Assembly: GCA_964623505.1 (NCBI GenBank)
Contig: CAZUSP010000003.1
Location: 1-37,914 of the forward strand
Reading direction: 5' to 3'
DNA from: CAZUSP01 sp964623505
GTDB lineage: Bacteria > Patescibacteriota > Minisyncoccia > Minisyncoccales > UBA1441
DNA: 37,914 nt
Part shown: one piece after another, positions 31,710 through 37,914 of the stretch
Layout: every line of letters begins with the position of its first letter
How positions within the stretch are numbered: the first letter of the stretch is position 1
Made by a program: the position numbers and the translations under genes
The notes under the pieces: model-generated
Told to the model about the DNA's origin: nothing
Seen by the model: only the letters and a program-made list of their open reading frames with translations
Databases searched by the model: none

Positions 31710-32212
31710 CTAAATGCAGGAGCCAGCGACCCGGATAAAGTAGCCCCAACCCACCTCTAATCATCCACCAGCCGGAACTCTAACATACTGGTCATCCGAA
31801 CCAAGGCCGGGATCTCGCCGTTGAATAGAAGATGCTTGGCGGTCGCCGGTGATTCAGTCTATTCCAATTCCTCCGGCCGGAGCGCCAATCATGTGCCAGC
31901 CAGCGCCGACCAGATTGACCGAGCCGCTCCAAGGAGTAGTTCCGGGAATCGGAACGGTGTAATCCCGCATGGCTCTAATCCAGCAACCATGACCAGGGGT
32001 TATGGTGCTGGAGGCATCATACTCATTGCGGGCCAGATTCCAGCGACAGAAAGCAACATTCCGGCGCATCTCTGAGAGACATCGCTCAAGCTGGGATCAG
32101 CGCCAGCTATCGGCAAGGAGACCATATTCCACCCTTCTCTAAGAGACCAGCTCTGGCCGCTGGGCGCTGGAGTCGGAGGTGGATCATTCTCAACCACCAA
32201 GGTAAAAACAGG
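31710..32212 (-). pseudogene. Decayed tandem copy of the C-terminal WN-type module of the neighbouring secreted protein
   Basis: Two minus-strand frames together reproduce the last 140 residues of the 32251-33939 product. The first frame reads SLREGWNMVSLPIAG and SQRCA; after a one-base frameshift near 32055 the next reads RNEYDASSTITPGHGCWI and SGSVNLVGAGWHMIGAPAGG, exactly parallel to SGSVSLVGAGWHMVGAPAGG. It then runs into TGA (31856-31854) in place of an Arg codon, continues in the same frame as ITGDRQASSI, meets a second TGA (31763-31761), then reads LEVGWGYFIRVAGSCI before TAG at 31712-31710. Upstream is FTLVVENDPPPTPAPSG, a Pro-rich linker not in the intact gene. It starts directly after a strong terminator and has no promoter or start, so it is dead. 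Confidence 0.85.
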
Positions 32213-32241
32213 CAAAAAAGCCGGCCCCATTAAGGGCCGGC
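32213..32241 (-). terminator. Strong intrinsic terminator after the cysteine-rich secreted protein
   Basis: GCCGGCCC and GGGCCGGC form a perfect eight-pair stem with a six-base loop, followed on the minus strand by TTTTTT. It lies ten bases after the stop at 32251. Confidence 0.9.
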
Positions 32242-32250
32242 CTAATTAAA

Positions 32251-33939
32251 TCAGAAACCCAGAGTACAAGATCCGGCCGTCCGGAACCAGTAGCCCTGTC
32301 CTTCCTCTAAACGAGTCGGTCGAACATACTCCCTGGCTGAAGGGCTCCAGCCCCAGATAGAACTGACCTGGCAGTCGCCGGTGATCCGGTCTATTCCGAT
32401 TCCTCCGGCCGGAGCGCCAACCATGTGCCAACCAGCGCCGACCAGAGAGACGCTACCCCGCCAAGGCGAACCAGTGACGGGAAGGCGGCAGGGTTGATCA
32501 ACCCCGATCCAGTATCCCTGTCCCGGAACCATTGATTCGGGTTTGTAATAACTATTGGCTGATCGAGACCATCCCCAGATAACACTATTCGCACAATGAG
32601 AGGAGATGGTTGAAAAGCTTAAAGAGCCGCTGGCCGGCCAAGAGACCATGTTCCAACCGGGGCTGAGGGATATATTTGAAGCCGCAGAATCCGGCGGAAC
32701 CGGAGTCGGTGGAGCTGCTCCGGCAAAGCTGCACTCAACCGAACCAGAGACCGCCCTCCGGATATTGGGACAGGCACAATCATAGAACTGCCAATCCAGC
32801 CTTGGACGACCCGCTGCTATGCCTCTAGAATCAACTCTAACTGATCCCTGATGCCAAACACCCATCTGCCTTTCATTTGAACTTAGCGGGATCACTCTCA
32901 TCAATCTTGGCTCTTGAACACTCCCGAGATAAAGAGTTGTTCCGGGAGGATTGATATAGCGATAGTTGATAACCACGAAGTCAGAACCTCTCTGGCCACA
33001 ACTAGGTTCTATAACGAAAGAAGTGGGTAGCGCCGCTAAAGTCTGGCAGGTGGCTGGTGAGCCGATATTAGGCCAGCCGCTGGCACTGCTTTTAACCTGA
33101 TAAACATAGCTCTGCCCCTGTTTCAAGTTAGTATCGGAAAAGCTGACCGTTTCATAATCACCGTGCTGTCGGCGCGATAATTTGCTTAATTGAACTCCAT
33201 CTCGATAAAGATAAAAATCGTCGTAGCCGCCACGAACTTTAATGCTTAAGTCGATTGCGCTTTGATTTTTGGCCCGACAGGTAATTTCAGCTGAAGAAGC
33301 GGGGCAGTTGCAGCAACATCTTTCGCAAGGGAAAATCCGGCTGCAAACACTAAGCGTTGTTTGCGGATCTCTCATTCCGGCCGGACAATCCATGAGACAG
33401 CCGACTCCTTTCCACCGGCACTCACCCGGACAACCCCACTTTTCCATACATACGCTGTTACAAGAAGCCGCTTTCGGCTTCTCTTTCTCCGGATCAGAGG
33501 ACTGCCGCCCATAAGAACACTGTGTTTCGGCCAAAATCTTATTGGGCGGACATGATGTGTTTCCTCGCCAGAGATAATAAGTATATTGCCTTTCTGGTTC
33601 TATGCGAAAAGAGCCCCAGTGGCCATAATTAAAAACCTTGTCGTCAACAATGGATCCTGAACTGCTATACGGAATCAACCAAGCTCCGATCGTGGCCACC
33701 GTCTTCTGGTCTTCCTCATCCATTTTCCGTTGATTGTTGAAATAAGAGCCCTTGCGGACAATATGAACGATCTCAATCGCATTGGAAAAGCCATAATTAA
33801 CTGTCACCGAGTTGCCGTTATGAACGCAGGTGATCCATCCGGCCTCCCCGCCTTGCGCTGATGACGTTTGAATCAGCGCCATCAGACCAAAAATACCAAC
33901 GAACAACACCACCAAAGAAAACAATGCTTTGTTTTTCAT
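32251..33939 (-). CDS. Secreted cysteine-rich protein with beta domains and a WN-type repeat C-terminus
   Basis: The 562-residue product has a signal peptide (1-28, ending QTSSAQGG). Residues 33-140 form a cysteine-bracketed beta domain (WITCVHNGNSVTVNYGF to ILAETQC). About 150-220 is a cysteine-rich segment (CNSVCMEKWGCPGECRWK, then CERCCCNCP). About 222-310 is another bracketed beta domain (EITCRAKNQSAIDLSIKVRG, DFYLYRDG, CQTLA). About 315-415 is a third beta-rich part with cysteines. After a Pro linker, residues about 422-562 hold two WN-type repeats (SLSPGWNMVSWP, IWGWSRSAN, GQGYWIGV and VGAGWHMVGAP, IWGWSPSAREY, GQGYWFRT). Such C-terminal modules occur in exported proteins of many bacteria. 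The middle domain is shared with the pilin fusion and the 1297-residue protein. Function unknown. Confidence 0.8.
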   Translation of the reverse strand: MKNKALFSLVVLFVGIFGLMALIQTSSAQGGEAGWITCVHNGNSVTVNYGFSNAIEIVHIVRKGSYFNNQRKMDEEDQKTVATIGAWLIPYSSSGSIVDDKVFNYGHWGSFRIEPERQYTYYLWRGNTSCPPNKILAETQCSYGRQSSDPEKEKPKAASCNSVCMEKWGCPGECRWKGVGCLMDCPAGMRDPQTTLSVCSRIFPCERCCCNCPASSAEITCRAKNQSAIDLSIKVRGGYDDFYLYRDGVQLSKLSRRQHGDYETVSFSDTNLKQGQSYVYQVKSSASGWPNIGSPATCQTLAALPTSFVIEPSCGQRGSDFVVINYRYINPPGTTLYLGSVQEPRLMRVIPLSSNERQMGVWHQGSVRVDSRGIAAGRPRLDWQFYDCACPNIRRAVSGSVECSFAGAAPPTPVPPDSAASNISLSPGWNMVSWPASGSLSFSTISSHCANSVIWGWSRSANSYYKPESMVPGQGYWIGVDQPCRLPVTGSPWRGSVSLVGAGWHMVGAPAGGIGIDRITGDCQVSSIWGWSPSAREYVRPTRLEEGQGYWFRTAGSCTLGF

Positions 33940-33954
33940 TTTTTTATTATCTGA

Positions 33955-33982
33955 ATTATACTCAGACCAATTATAAAATCAA
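33955..33982 (-). promoter_or_regulatory. Sigma70-type promoter of the cysteine-rich secreted protein
   Basis: Minus strand TTGATT (33982-33977), 16-base spacer, consensus TATAAT (33960-33955). The leader to the ATG at 33939 is about nine bases with no Shine-Dalgarno. It is back to back with the rpsA promoter. Confidence 0.7.
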
Positions 33983-33992
33983 TTCTCTTAAC

Positions 33993-34021
33993 TTGCAATA
34001 GATTGCTTTTCGTTATATATT
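33993..34021 (+). promoter_or_regulatory. Promoter of rpsA-ftsH giving a nearly leaderless mRNA
   Basis: TTGCAA (33993-33998), 17-base spacer, TATATT (34016-34021). The start codon at 34032 is only ten bases beyond the -10 box, so the expected leader is about four bases. No Shine-Dalgarno is present (ATAAGACATT). Confidence 0.6.
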
Positions 34022-34031
34022 ATAAGACATT

Positions 34032-34967
34032 ATGACCAAAACCGTTAAAGATAAAACTAATTTGATTCCGCCGCTAACCGAAGGAGAGTTTGTTGAAGGC
34101 CGGATCATCGGCTTCGGCCGATCAACTATTTATATTGATCTTAGCCCCCGCGGCACAGCTATTGTTTATGGGCGAGAATTCTATGACGTTAAAAATGCCC
34201 TCAAGGGCCTTTCTATTGGCGATCTTCTTTCGGGAGAGATAATCAGCACCGAGAACGAAGATGGCTATCCCGAGATGTCCATCAAGAGGGCTTTCCGCCA
34301 AAGAATATGGGCAGATCTGACCAAGAAAAGGGAAAGCGGTGAAACGATTGAGGTCAGAGTGTCTGGCGCCAATAAGGGCGGTCTTATCGTCAAAATAGAG
34401 GATATTCAGGCCTTTTTGCCGGCTTCTCAATTATCCTTTGAGCACTTTCCCCGAGTTGAAGATGCCGACAAAAACAAGATTCTAAGCAAACTGGAAGGCC
34501 TAATTGGTCAGACAATAAAAGTAAAGGTGCTTGACTTGGATCGAAAAGAAGAAAAACTCATTCTCTCGGAAAAGCTGGAAGAAATGGAAAAAACCAAAAA
34601 GAATCTCCAGGAATATCAATCCGGAGACGTGATTGAGGGCGAGATCACTGGCCTAGCCGACTTTGGCGCCTTCATTCGCTTCGGTCCCAACAATCTCGAA
34701 GGACTGATTCACATATCTGAACTAGACTGGGGACTGGTCAAGCATCCATCTGACATCGTCAAAGTAGGTCAAAAAGTCAAAGCCCGCATTGTTGAGATCG
34801 GCCGCGATGGACGAGTTTCTCTTTCTTTGAAGTCGGCCCGCACTCCGAAAAAAGCAGCCACTGATCCTAAAGACAAAGAGGCGAAGCCAGTTGCGCAAGA
34901 TGTGCCGGCAGTTAAGAAAAAAGCTTCTGCAGCCAAATCAGCCAAAGAAGATGAGTCAACTATTTAA
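34032..34967 (+). CDS. rpsA: Ribosomal protein S1-like, three S1 domains
   Basis: The 311-residue product has three S1 (OB-fold) domains: about 15-85 (GEFVEGRIIGFGRSTIYIDL), 98-180 (TIEVRVSGANKGGLIVKIED, FLPASQLS), and 195-270 (GDVIEGEITGLADFGAFIRF, EGLIHISEL, VGQKVKARIVEIGRDGRVSL). The last is the canonical mRNA-binding type. A Lys/Ala-rich disordered tail follows (KKASAAKSAKEDEST). E. coli S1 has six domains, so this is a compact form, as in other reduced or Gram-positive lineages. S1 binds mRNA leaders to start translation. Its own mRNA seems nearly leaderless. The gene ends within ftsH (17-base overlap). Confidence 0.88.
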   Translation: MTKTVKDKTNLIPPLTEGEFVEGRIIGFGRSTIYIDLSPRGTAIVYGREFYDVKNALKGLSIGDLLSGEIISTENEDGYPEMSIKRAFRQRIWADLTKKRESGETIEVRVSGANKGGLIVKIEDIQAFLPASQLSFEHFPRVEDADKNKILSKLEGLIGQTIKVKVLDLDRKEEKLILSEKLEEMEKTKKNLQEYQSGDVIEGEITGLADFGAFIRFGPNNLEGLIHISELDWGLVKHPSDIVKVGQKVKARIVEIGRDGRVSLSLKSARTPKKAATDPKDKEAKPVAQDVPAVKKKASAAKSAKEDESTI

Positions 34968-36789
34968 GAAGATTGGTCTTATCCTGATGATTCTTTTGGT
35001 GGCCTCGGCCATTTTCTCCCTGCTCTTCCCGGAAGAAGAGAGCCCAAAAGAATCGATCGGTTTGAGCCAGCTGATTCAACAAATAAAAAGGGGCGAAGTC
35101 AAAGAGGTAATTGTTTCGGAAGATTCTTTGGAGGTCATCTACCAAGATGAGTCCCGGGCTTTTTCGCGAAAAGAACCCGGCCTGGCCCTGACCCAATCGT
35201 TGGTCAACTATGGAGTTGATCCGACACAGATACAGGCAGTCCAAGTCTCGTTCCAAGAACCTTCGGTTGGTTTGGGAGCCGCTTTCTGGCCGATCCTAAT
35301 TCTTGTTATGCCAACCCTGCTGATTGTTCTCTTCTTTTGGATGATCTTCCGACAAACCAAAGGAAGCGTCAACCAGACCATGTCTTTCTTGAAGTCGCCT
35401 GATCAAAAGTTCGTCGCCCGAAATAAAAATGGAAAAATCAGCTTTAAAGACATTGGCGGACTAGAAGAAGTTAAAAATGAGCTGGAAGAAATAGTTGAAT
35501 TTTTGAAAAAGCCAGACAAGTTTCTGAACATGGGAGCTAAAATTCCCCGAGGGGTTCTGCTGATCGGCGCCCCCGGTTCAGGCAAGACCCTCCTGGCCCG
35601 AGCCATTGCCTCGGAAGCCAGTGTGCCTTTTTACTCTATCTCTGGCTCTGAATTTGTCGAGATGTTCGTCGGCGTCGGCTCAAGGCGGGTCAAAGATCTG
35701 TTTGAAAAGGCCAAAAAAAACCAGCCCAGCATTATTTTCATTGACGAGCTTGATGCCATTGGCCGAACCCGTGGTTATGGCTGGGGCGGAGGAAACGACG
35801 AGCGGGAGCAGACCCTCAACCAGATACTGGTTGAGATGGATGGCTTTCGCCGAGAGGAAAAAGTCATTATTTTGGGCGCAACAAACAGGCCCGATGTCTT
35901 GGACCCGGCTCTGTTAAGACCCGGCCGATTTGATCGAAGAGTGGTCACTGATCTGCCTGATACAAAAAACCGCCAAAAAATACTGGAGATACACTGTCGC
36001 AACAAGCCCTTAAGCAAAGAAGTGGATTTCCGGGAAATTGCCGAAAGAACTTCTGGCTTTTCCGGAGCCGACCTGGAAAACTTAGCCAACGAAGCCGCTA
36101 TCTTGGCCGCGAGAAAAGACCACAAAACCATCTCTCAAGAAGACTTCCTGGAGTCCATCATCAAGGTTATGCTTGGCCCGGAAAGAAAGAGCCACCTGCT
36201 TGATGAACAAGAGAAAGAAATTGCTGCCTGTCATGAAGGCGGGCACGCCCTGATCTCCTCTGTTAGCCCCGGTACCGAGATCATTCGCAAGGTCTCTATT
36301 GTCGCTCGGGGGTTAAGCGCCGGATATACTTTCTCAACACCAGCCAAGGAAAAGAAACTTTTAAGTCAAGAACAGTTGAAAGCAACCCTGACCGCCATGC
36401 TTGGCGGCTATGTGGCCGAGAAGATAAGGTTCGGCCAGGTCTCCACCGGAGCATCTAATGATCTTCAGCGAGCCACCGCCCTGGCCCGAAAGATGGTCAG
36501 CGAATATGGCATGTCCCGTCTTGGCCCAATCAGTTTTCATGAGGAAAGCGAGTGGTGGCCGGCCGGATTCTCAAAAAAAACCTTCTCGGAAGAGTGGGCC
36601 ACCAAGGTCGACGAAGAAATTGACCGACTGATCAAAGAGGCCGAAGCCGAGGCCGTGAAAATACTGAAAAAACACCGGCACACTCTTAATAAGCTGGTTA
36701 AGATTCTAATTGAAAAAGAGACCCTGGAAAGAGAAGAATTCGAAGAGATAGTTAAAGCTGATCTGAAAAAGAGATCTTCTCAACCTTAG
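34951..36789 (+). CDS. ftsH: ATP-dependent zinc metalloprotease FtsH
   Basis: The 612-residue product has two N-terminal membrane segments (about 7-24 and 108-131) around an exported domain, then the AAA+ module: Walker A GAPGSGKT (about 206-213), pore stretch EFVEMFVGVGSRRVKDLF, Walker B IIFIDELDAIG (about 259-269), and second region of homology ATNRPDVLDPALLRPGRFDRR. The M41 protease domain has HEGGH at 428-432 (HEAGH in most FtsH) and the third-ligand region STGASNDLQRATALAR around 500. FtsH degrades misfolded membrane and soluble regulatory proteins. The start MSQLFKKIG at 34951 is chosen because the longer frame lies inside rpsA and carries no FtsH sequence. Gly replaces Ala between the zinc histidines, which should be tolerated. 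Confidence 0.95.
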   Translation: MSQLFKKIGLILMILLVASAIFSLLFPEEESPKESIGLSQLIQQIKRGEVKEVIVSEDSLEVIYQDESRAFSRKEPGLALTQSLVNYGVDPTQIQAVQVSFQEPSVGLGAAFWPILILVMPTLLIVLFFWMIFRQTKGSVNQTMSFLKSPDQKFVARNKNGKISFKDIGGLEEVKNELEEIVEFLKKPDKFLNMGAKIPRGVLLIGAPGSGKTLLARAIASEASVPFYSISGSEFVEMFVGVGSRRVKDLFEKAKKNQPSIIFIDELDAIGRTRGYGWGGGNDEREQTLNQILVEMDGFRREEKVIILGATNRPDVLDPALLRPGRFDRRVVTDLPDTKNRQKILEIHCRNKPLSKEVDFREIAERTSGFSGADLENLANEAAILAARKDHKTISQEDFLESIIKVMLGPERKSHLLDEQEKEIAACHEGGHALISSVSPGTEIIRKVSIVARGLSAGYTFSTPAKEKKLLSQEQLKATLTAMLGGYVAEKIRFGQVSTGASNDLQRATALARKMVSEYGMSRLGPISFHEESEWWPAGFSKKTFSEEWATKVDEEIDRLIKEAEAEAVKILKKHRHTLNKLVKILIEKETLEREEFEEIVKADLKKRSSQP

Positions 36790-36820
36790 TTTTTTCTGTT
36801 AGAATAGGTCGCTTCAGGGA

Positions 36821-36892
36821 GGGCCAGTAGCTCAGCGGCGGAGCAATCGGCTTATATCCGATCGGTCGGGGGTTCGAATCCCTCCTGGCCCA
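36821..36892 (+). tRNA. tRNA-Ile with UAU anticodon
   Basis: A complete cloverleaf: acceptor GGGCCAG/CTGGCCC, D-stem GCTC/GAGC, anticodon stem ATCGG/CCGAT around loop CTTATAT (anticodon TAT at 36853-36855), T-arm GGGGG-TTCGAAT-CCCTC. The discriminator is A; the next bases are CCT, so CCA is not encoded in full. The UAU anticodon reads AUA directly. Most bacteria read AUA with a CAU anticodon modified to lysidine by TilS. A -10-like TAGAAT (36800-36805) lies 15 bases upstream. Confidence 0.92.
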
Positions 36893-36901
36893 CCTTTGAA
36901 A

Positions 36902-36978
36902 GGGCGGTTGGCTCAGTTGGTTAGAGCGTCACAGTGACATTGTGAAGGTCGCAGGTTCGAATCCTGCACCGCCCACCA
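36902..36978 (+). tRNA. tRNA-Val (GAC anticodon)
   Basis: A complete cloverleaf with CCA encoded: acceptor GGGCGGT/ACCGCCC, anticodon stem TCACA/TGTGA around GTGACAT (anticodon GAC), T-arm GCAGG-TTCGAAT-CCTGC. It follows tRNA-Ile by nine bases and is probably co-transcribed. A decayed recombinase gene begins 58 bases downstream in the opposite orientation, so its 3' end is a possible old integration site. Confidence 0.96.
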
Positions 36979-37015
36979 GATAGGAAATTGCAGTTTTTCG
37001 GAGACCATTTCGTAA

Positions 37016-37033
37016 GCGGCTCGGCAGAGCCGC
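37016..37033. other. Perfect GC-rich stem-loop after tRNA-Val
   Basis: GCGGCTC and GAGCCGC form a seven-pair stem with a GGCA loop, 37 bases after the tRNA-Val CCA. It may end the tRNA transcript, though only a weak T tract (TTTT at 37041) follows, or belong to the same group as the stem-loops near 37581-37664. Confidence 0.55.
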
Positions 37034-37036
37034 CCA

Positions 37037-37442
37037 TTAGTTTTGGGGATTGTTTTCAGAGCCGCTCGGCGTGCAGAGGCGCGTCTCGCGGCCGGACGAA
37101 AAGAGGTTCGACCCAAAGACTTCTTTGGCAGCAATCTTTTTCTTAAAAAGGTTGCTATCACTTACGATTTTTGCAAGGGTTTGAGCGTAGTTCGGCCAGT
37201 TTTCCATTAGTTCAACCCAGTCATTCTGCTTTTGTTCAAGTTTGATAATTTGTTCTTCCGACAACTTCTTTTCTGACAATAAAACCACCTTTTGCTCTCG
37301 ATAAGTTTCACGTATGTCTTGCTCAAGATAACCGTCAAGAAGTCGCTGGAGCTTCAGCTTTATTTCATTGACCTTACCTTGGCGCCTCTTGAACAAAGAC
37401 GGCGCAGGATCGGGCGGATTCTTTCTTGTCTTTTTCTAACAT
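37037..37442 (-). pseudogene. Frameshifted C-terminal remnant of a large serine recombinase
   Basis: From the ATG at 37442 one frame reads MLEKDKKESARSCAVFVQEA and then meets a stop. A one-base change within 37379-37386 moves to the frame continuing QGKVNEIKLKLQRLLDGYLE, then REQKVVLLSEKKLSEEQIIK, WPNYAQTLAKIV and AAKEVFGSNL. This is the coiled-coil plus C-terminal part that follows the zinc-ribbon in large serine recombinases (recombinase-family integrases) of CPR genomes, as far as I recall the family. The catalytic serine domain and zinc ribbon are absent upstream (stops in all frames). The end (residues after FGSNLF) drifts into unrelated sequence and stops at 37037. The gene points toward tRNA-Val. 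Confidence 0.7.
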
Positions 37443-37580
37443 TATAATGCCGCGCCGTCCGAACTCATCTCCGCCTGTCTGTCAGGGTAGAACGCCGAAA
37501 ACAGAATTTTCTACATTTTTTTGTTTTTTTGCGCGCGCCTGTTTTTTTTAGAAAGAAGAAGAAAATTTTGTTGAGGCCCT

Positions 37581-37664
37581 GCACCAGAGCGAAGCTCGGT
37601 GCGGAGTAGACTCCGCTGCCGCTTTGCGGCACAGAGGCGTCAGAGCCGCACTTCGCGCGGCTCT
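37581..37664. repeat. Four back-to-back GC-rich stem-loops
   Basis: In 84 bases four hairpins follow one another: GCACC-a-GAGC/GCTC-GGTGC (37581-37602), GCGGAG-taga-CTCCGC (37601-37616), GCCGC-ttt-GCGGC (37618-37630), and AGAGCCGC-n7-GCGGCTCT (37642-37664). All but the first are perfect. They share GCCGC/GCGGC cores with the hairpins at 37016 and 24633. They could be a repetitive extragenic element, a structured RNA or a recombination site. Confidence 0.6.
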
Positions 37665-37852
37665 ATATCAATCGCCGGAATCTTTGGTAAAATGAGTTCG
37701 GGTAAGGTTATATAATCACACCAATATTTATTCGATCTGATTAAAAGATTCTTTTGAAGCGTTTTGATTCAACGAGCCATATTAGTTATAGAAAACAAAT
37801 CGGATGAGCTTGGTTGAGAGTTGTTTTTTAATGCGAATAGATATTGTCAATT

Positions 37853-37870
37853 AGCCTAAGCCATTAGGCT
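37853..37870 (+). terminator. Terminator-like hairpin near the window end
   Basis: AGCCTAA and TTAGGCT form a perfect seven-pair stem with a four-base loop (GCCA), followed by GCTTTT. It has no gene directly upstream on the plus strand, so it may instead be part of a leader of whatever lies beyond the window. Confidence 0.35.
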
Positions 37871-37914
37871 GCTTTTAAATCAATAATCCTTGCCTTTGGC
37901 CGGAAAACAAATAT

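Larger units (their letters stand above)
37443..37914. other. Gene-free end of the window
   Basis: No credible gene or rRNA start is visible in this stretch. It contains a T-rich tract with an alternating GCGCGCGC (37531-37538), four stem-loops (37581-37664), an AT-rich part with a -10-like TATAAT near 37711, and a terminator-like hairpin at 37853-37870. The left edge may be debris of the lost recombinase front. Confidence 0.5.

Noticed and set aside
31710..32212. Reading TGA as a sense codon to restore the decayed module (as glycine in Gracilibacteria and SR1)
   Set aside because: Many intact genes here end in TGA, some with ATGA overlaps, a frameshift is also needed, and the replaced residue in the intact copy is Arg, not Gly.
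36913..37161. A minus-strand frame ending WWAVQDSNLRPSQC and more, over tRNA-Val
   Set aside because: This is the antisense translation of tRNA-Val, a well-known spurious protein tail. It also runs through the recombinase remnant in the wrong frame.
37700..37914. Start of a 16S rRNA operon at the window end
   Set aside because: The AT-rich stretch with a -10-like TATAAT looks like a leader, but the conserved 16S 5' sequence (GAGTTTGATCCTGG) is not present inside the window.
1..37914. CRISPR array, insertion sequence or complete prophage
   Set aside because: No spaced direct repeats, transposase signature or phage structural gene was seen. The only perfect tandem repeat is the 24-base coding repeat at 18425-18472.

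Overview
This 37.9 kb window looks like chromosome from an uncultivated, reduced bacterium, most likely of the Candidate Phyla Radiation (Patescibacteria, Parcubacteria-like). That placement is inference. It rests on compact overlapping genes, a shortened valyl-tRNA synthetase, a three-domain ribosomal protein S1, several secreted multi-domain proteins of unknown function, and three proteins ending in the small two-helix pilin domain typical of these bacteria. Stops TAA, TAG and TGA all end real genes, so the genetic code looks standard. Almost no gene has a clear Shine-Dalgarno sequence, and several have a consensus -10 box only 6-10 bases before the start codon.

Region 1 (1-7.5 kb, minus strand): a secreted HExxH metalloprotease with a peptidoglycan-binding tail, an MscS channel flanked by two tiny overlapping genes, a GerMN-domain protein, two tandem paralogous membrane-anchored proteins, a SIMPL-domain protein, a stand-alone desulforedoxin, rubrerythrin, and the GTPase YchF. 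Region 2 (7.4-15 kb, minus): a 1297-residue secreted mosaic protein built from two unrecognised repeat modules, a hypothetical anchored protein, a TM-helix channel-like protein, a Na/Pi cotransporter homologue, Hsp20, a two-helix membrane protein and a guanine-deaminase-like enzyme.

Region 3 (15-24 kb, plus): a two-gene surface operon (an anchored protein and a 1240-residue LTD-PKD-LTD-GLUG protein), tRNA-Glu on the other strand, then a tightly overlapping tsaD-valS-prsW-hsp20 operon. Region 4 (24-34 kb, minus): a pilin-domain protein, a bacterial PH-domain protein, tRNA-Leu, a second pilin-domain protein, and a large fusion of ectodomains to the same pilin domain. Upstream of these in the same direction lie a methyltransferase, gyrA, a small membrane protein and a degenerate metallo-beta-lactamase-fold protein. 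Beyond them is a secreted cysteine-rich protein followed by a decayed tandem copy of its own C-terminal module.

Region 5 (34-37.9 kb, plus): rpsA-like S1 and ftsH overlapping, tRNA-Ile with a UAU anticodon, tRNA-Val(GAC), a frameshifted C-terminal remnant of a large serine recombinase on the minus strand, and a gene-free end carrying a run of back-to-back GC-rich stem-loops.

The most interesting signals are the pilin-fusion cluster with a shared cysteine-bracketed domain, the unrecognised repeat modules of the 1297-residue protein, the tRNA-Ile(UAU), the near-leaderless promoters, the recombinase scar beside tRNA-Val, and the freshly decayed module duplication. No CRISPR array, insertion sequence or rRNA gene was seen.
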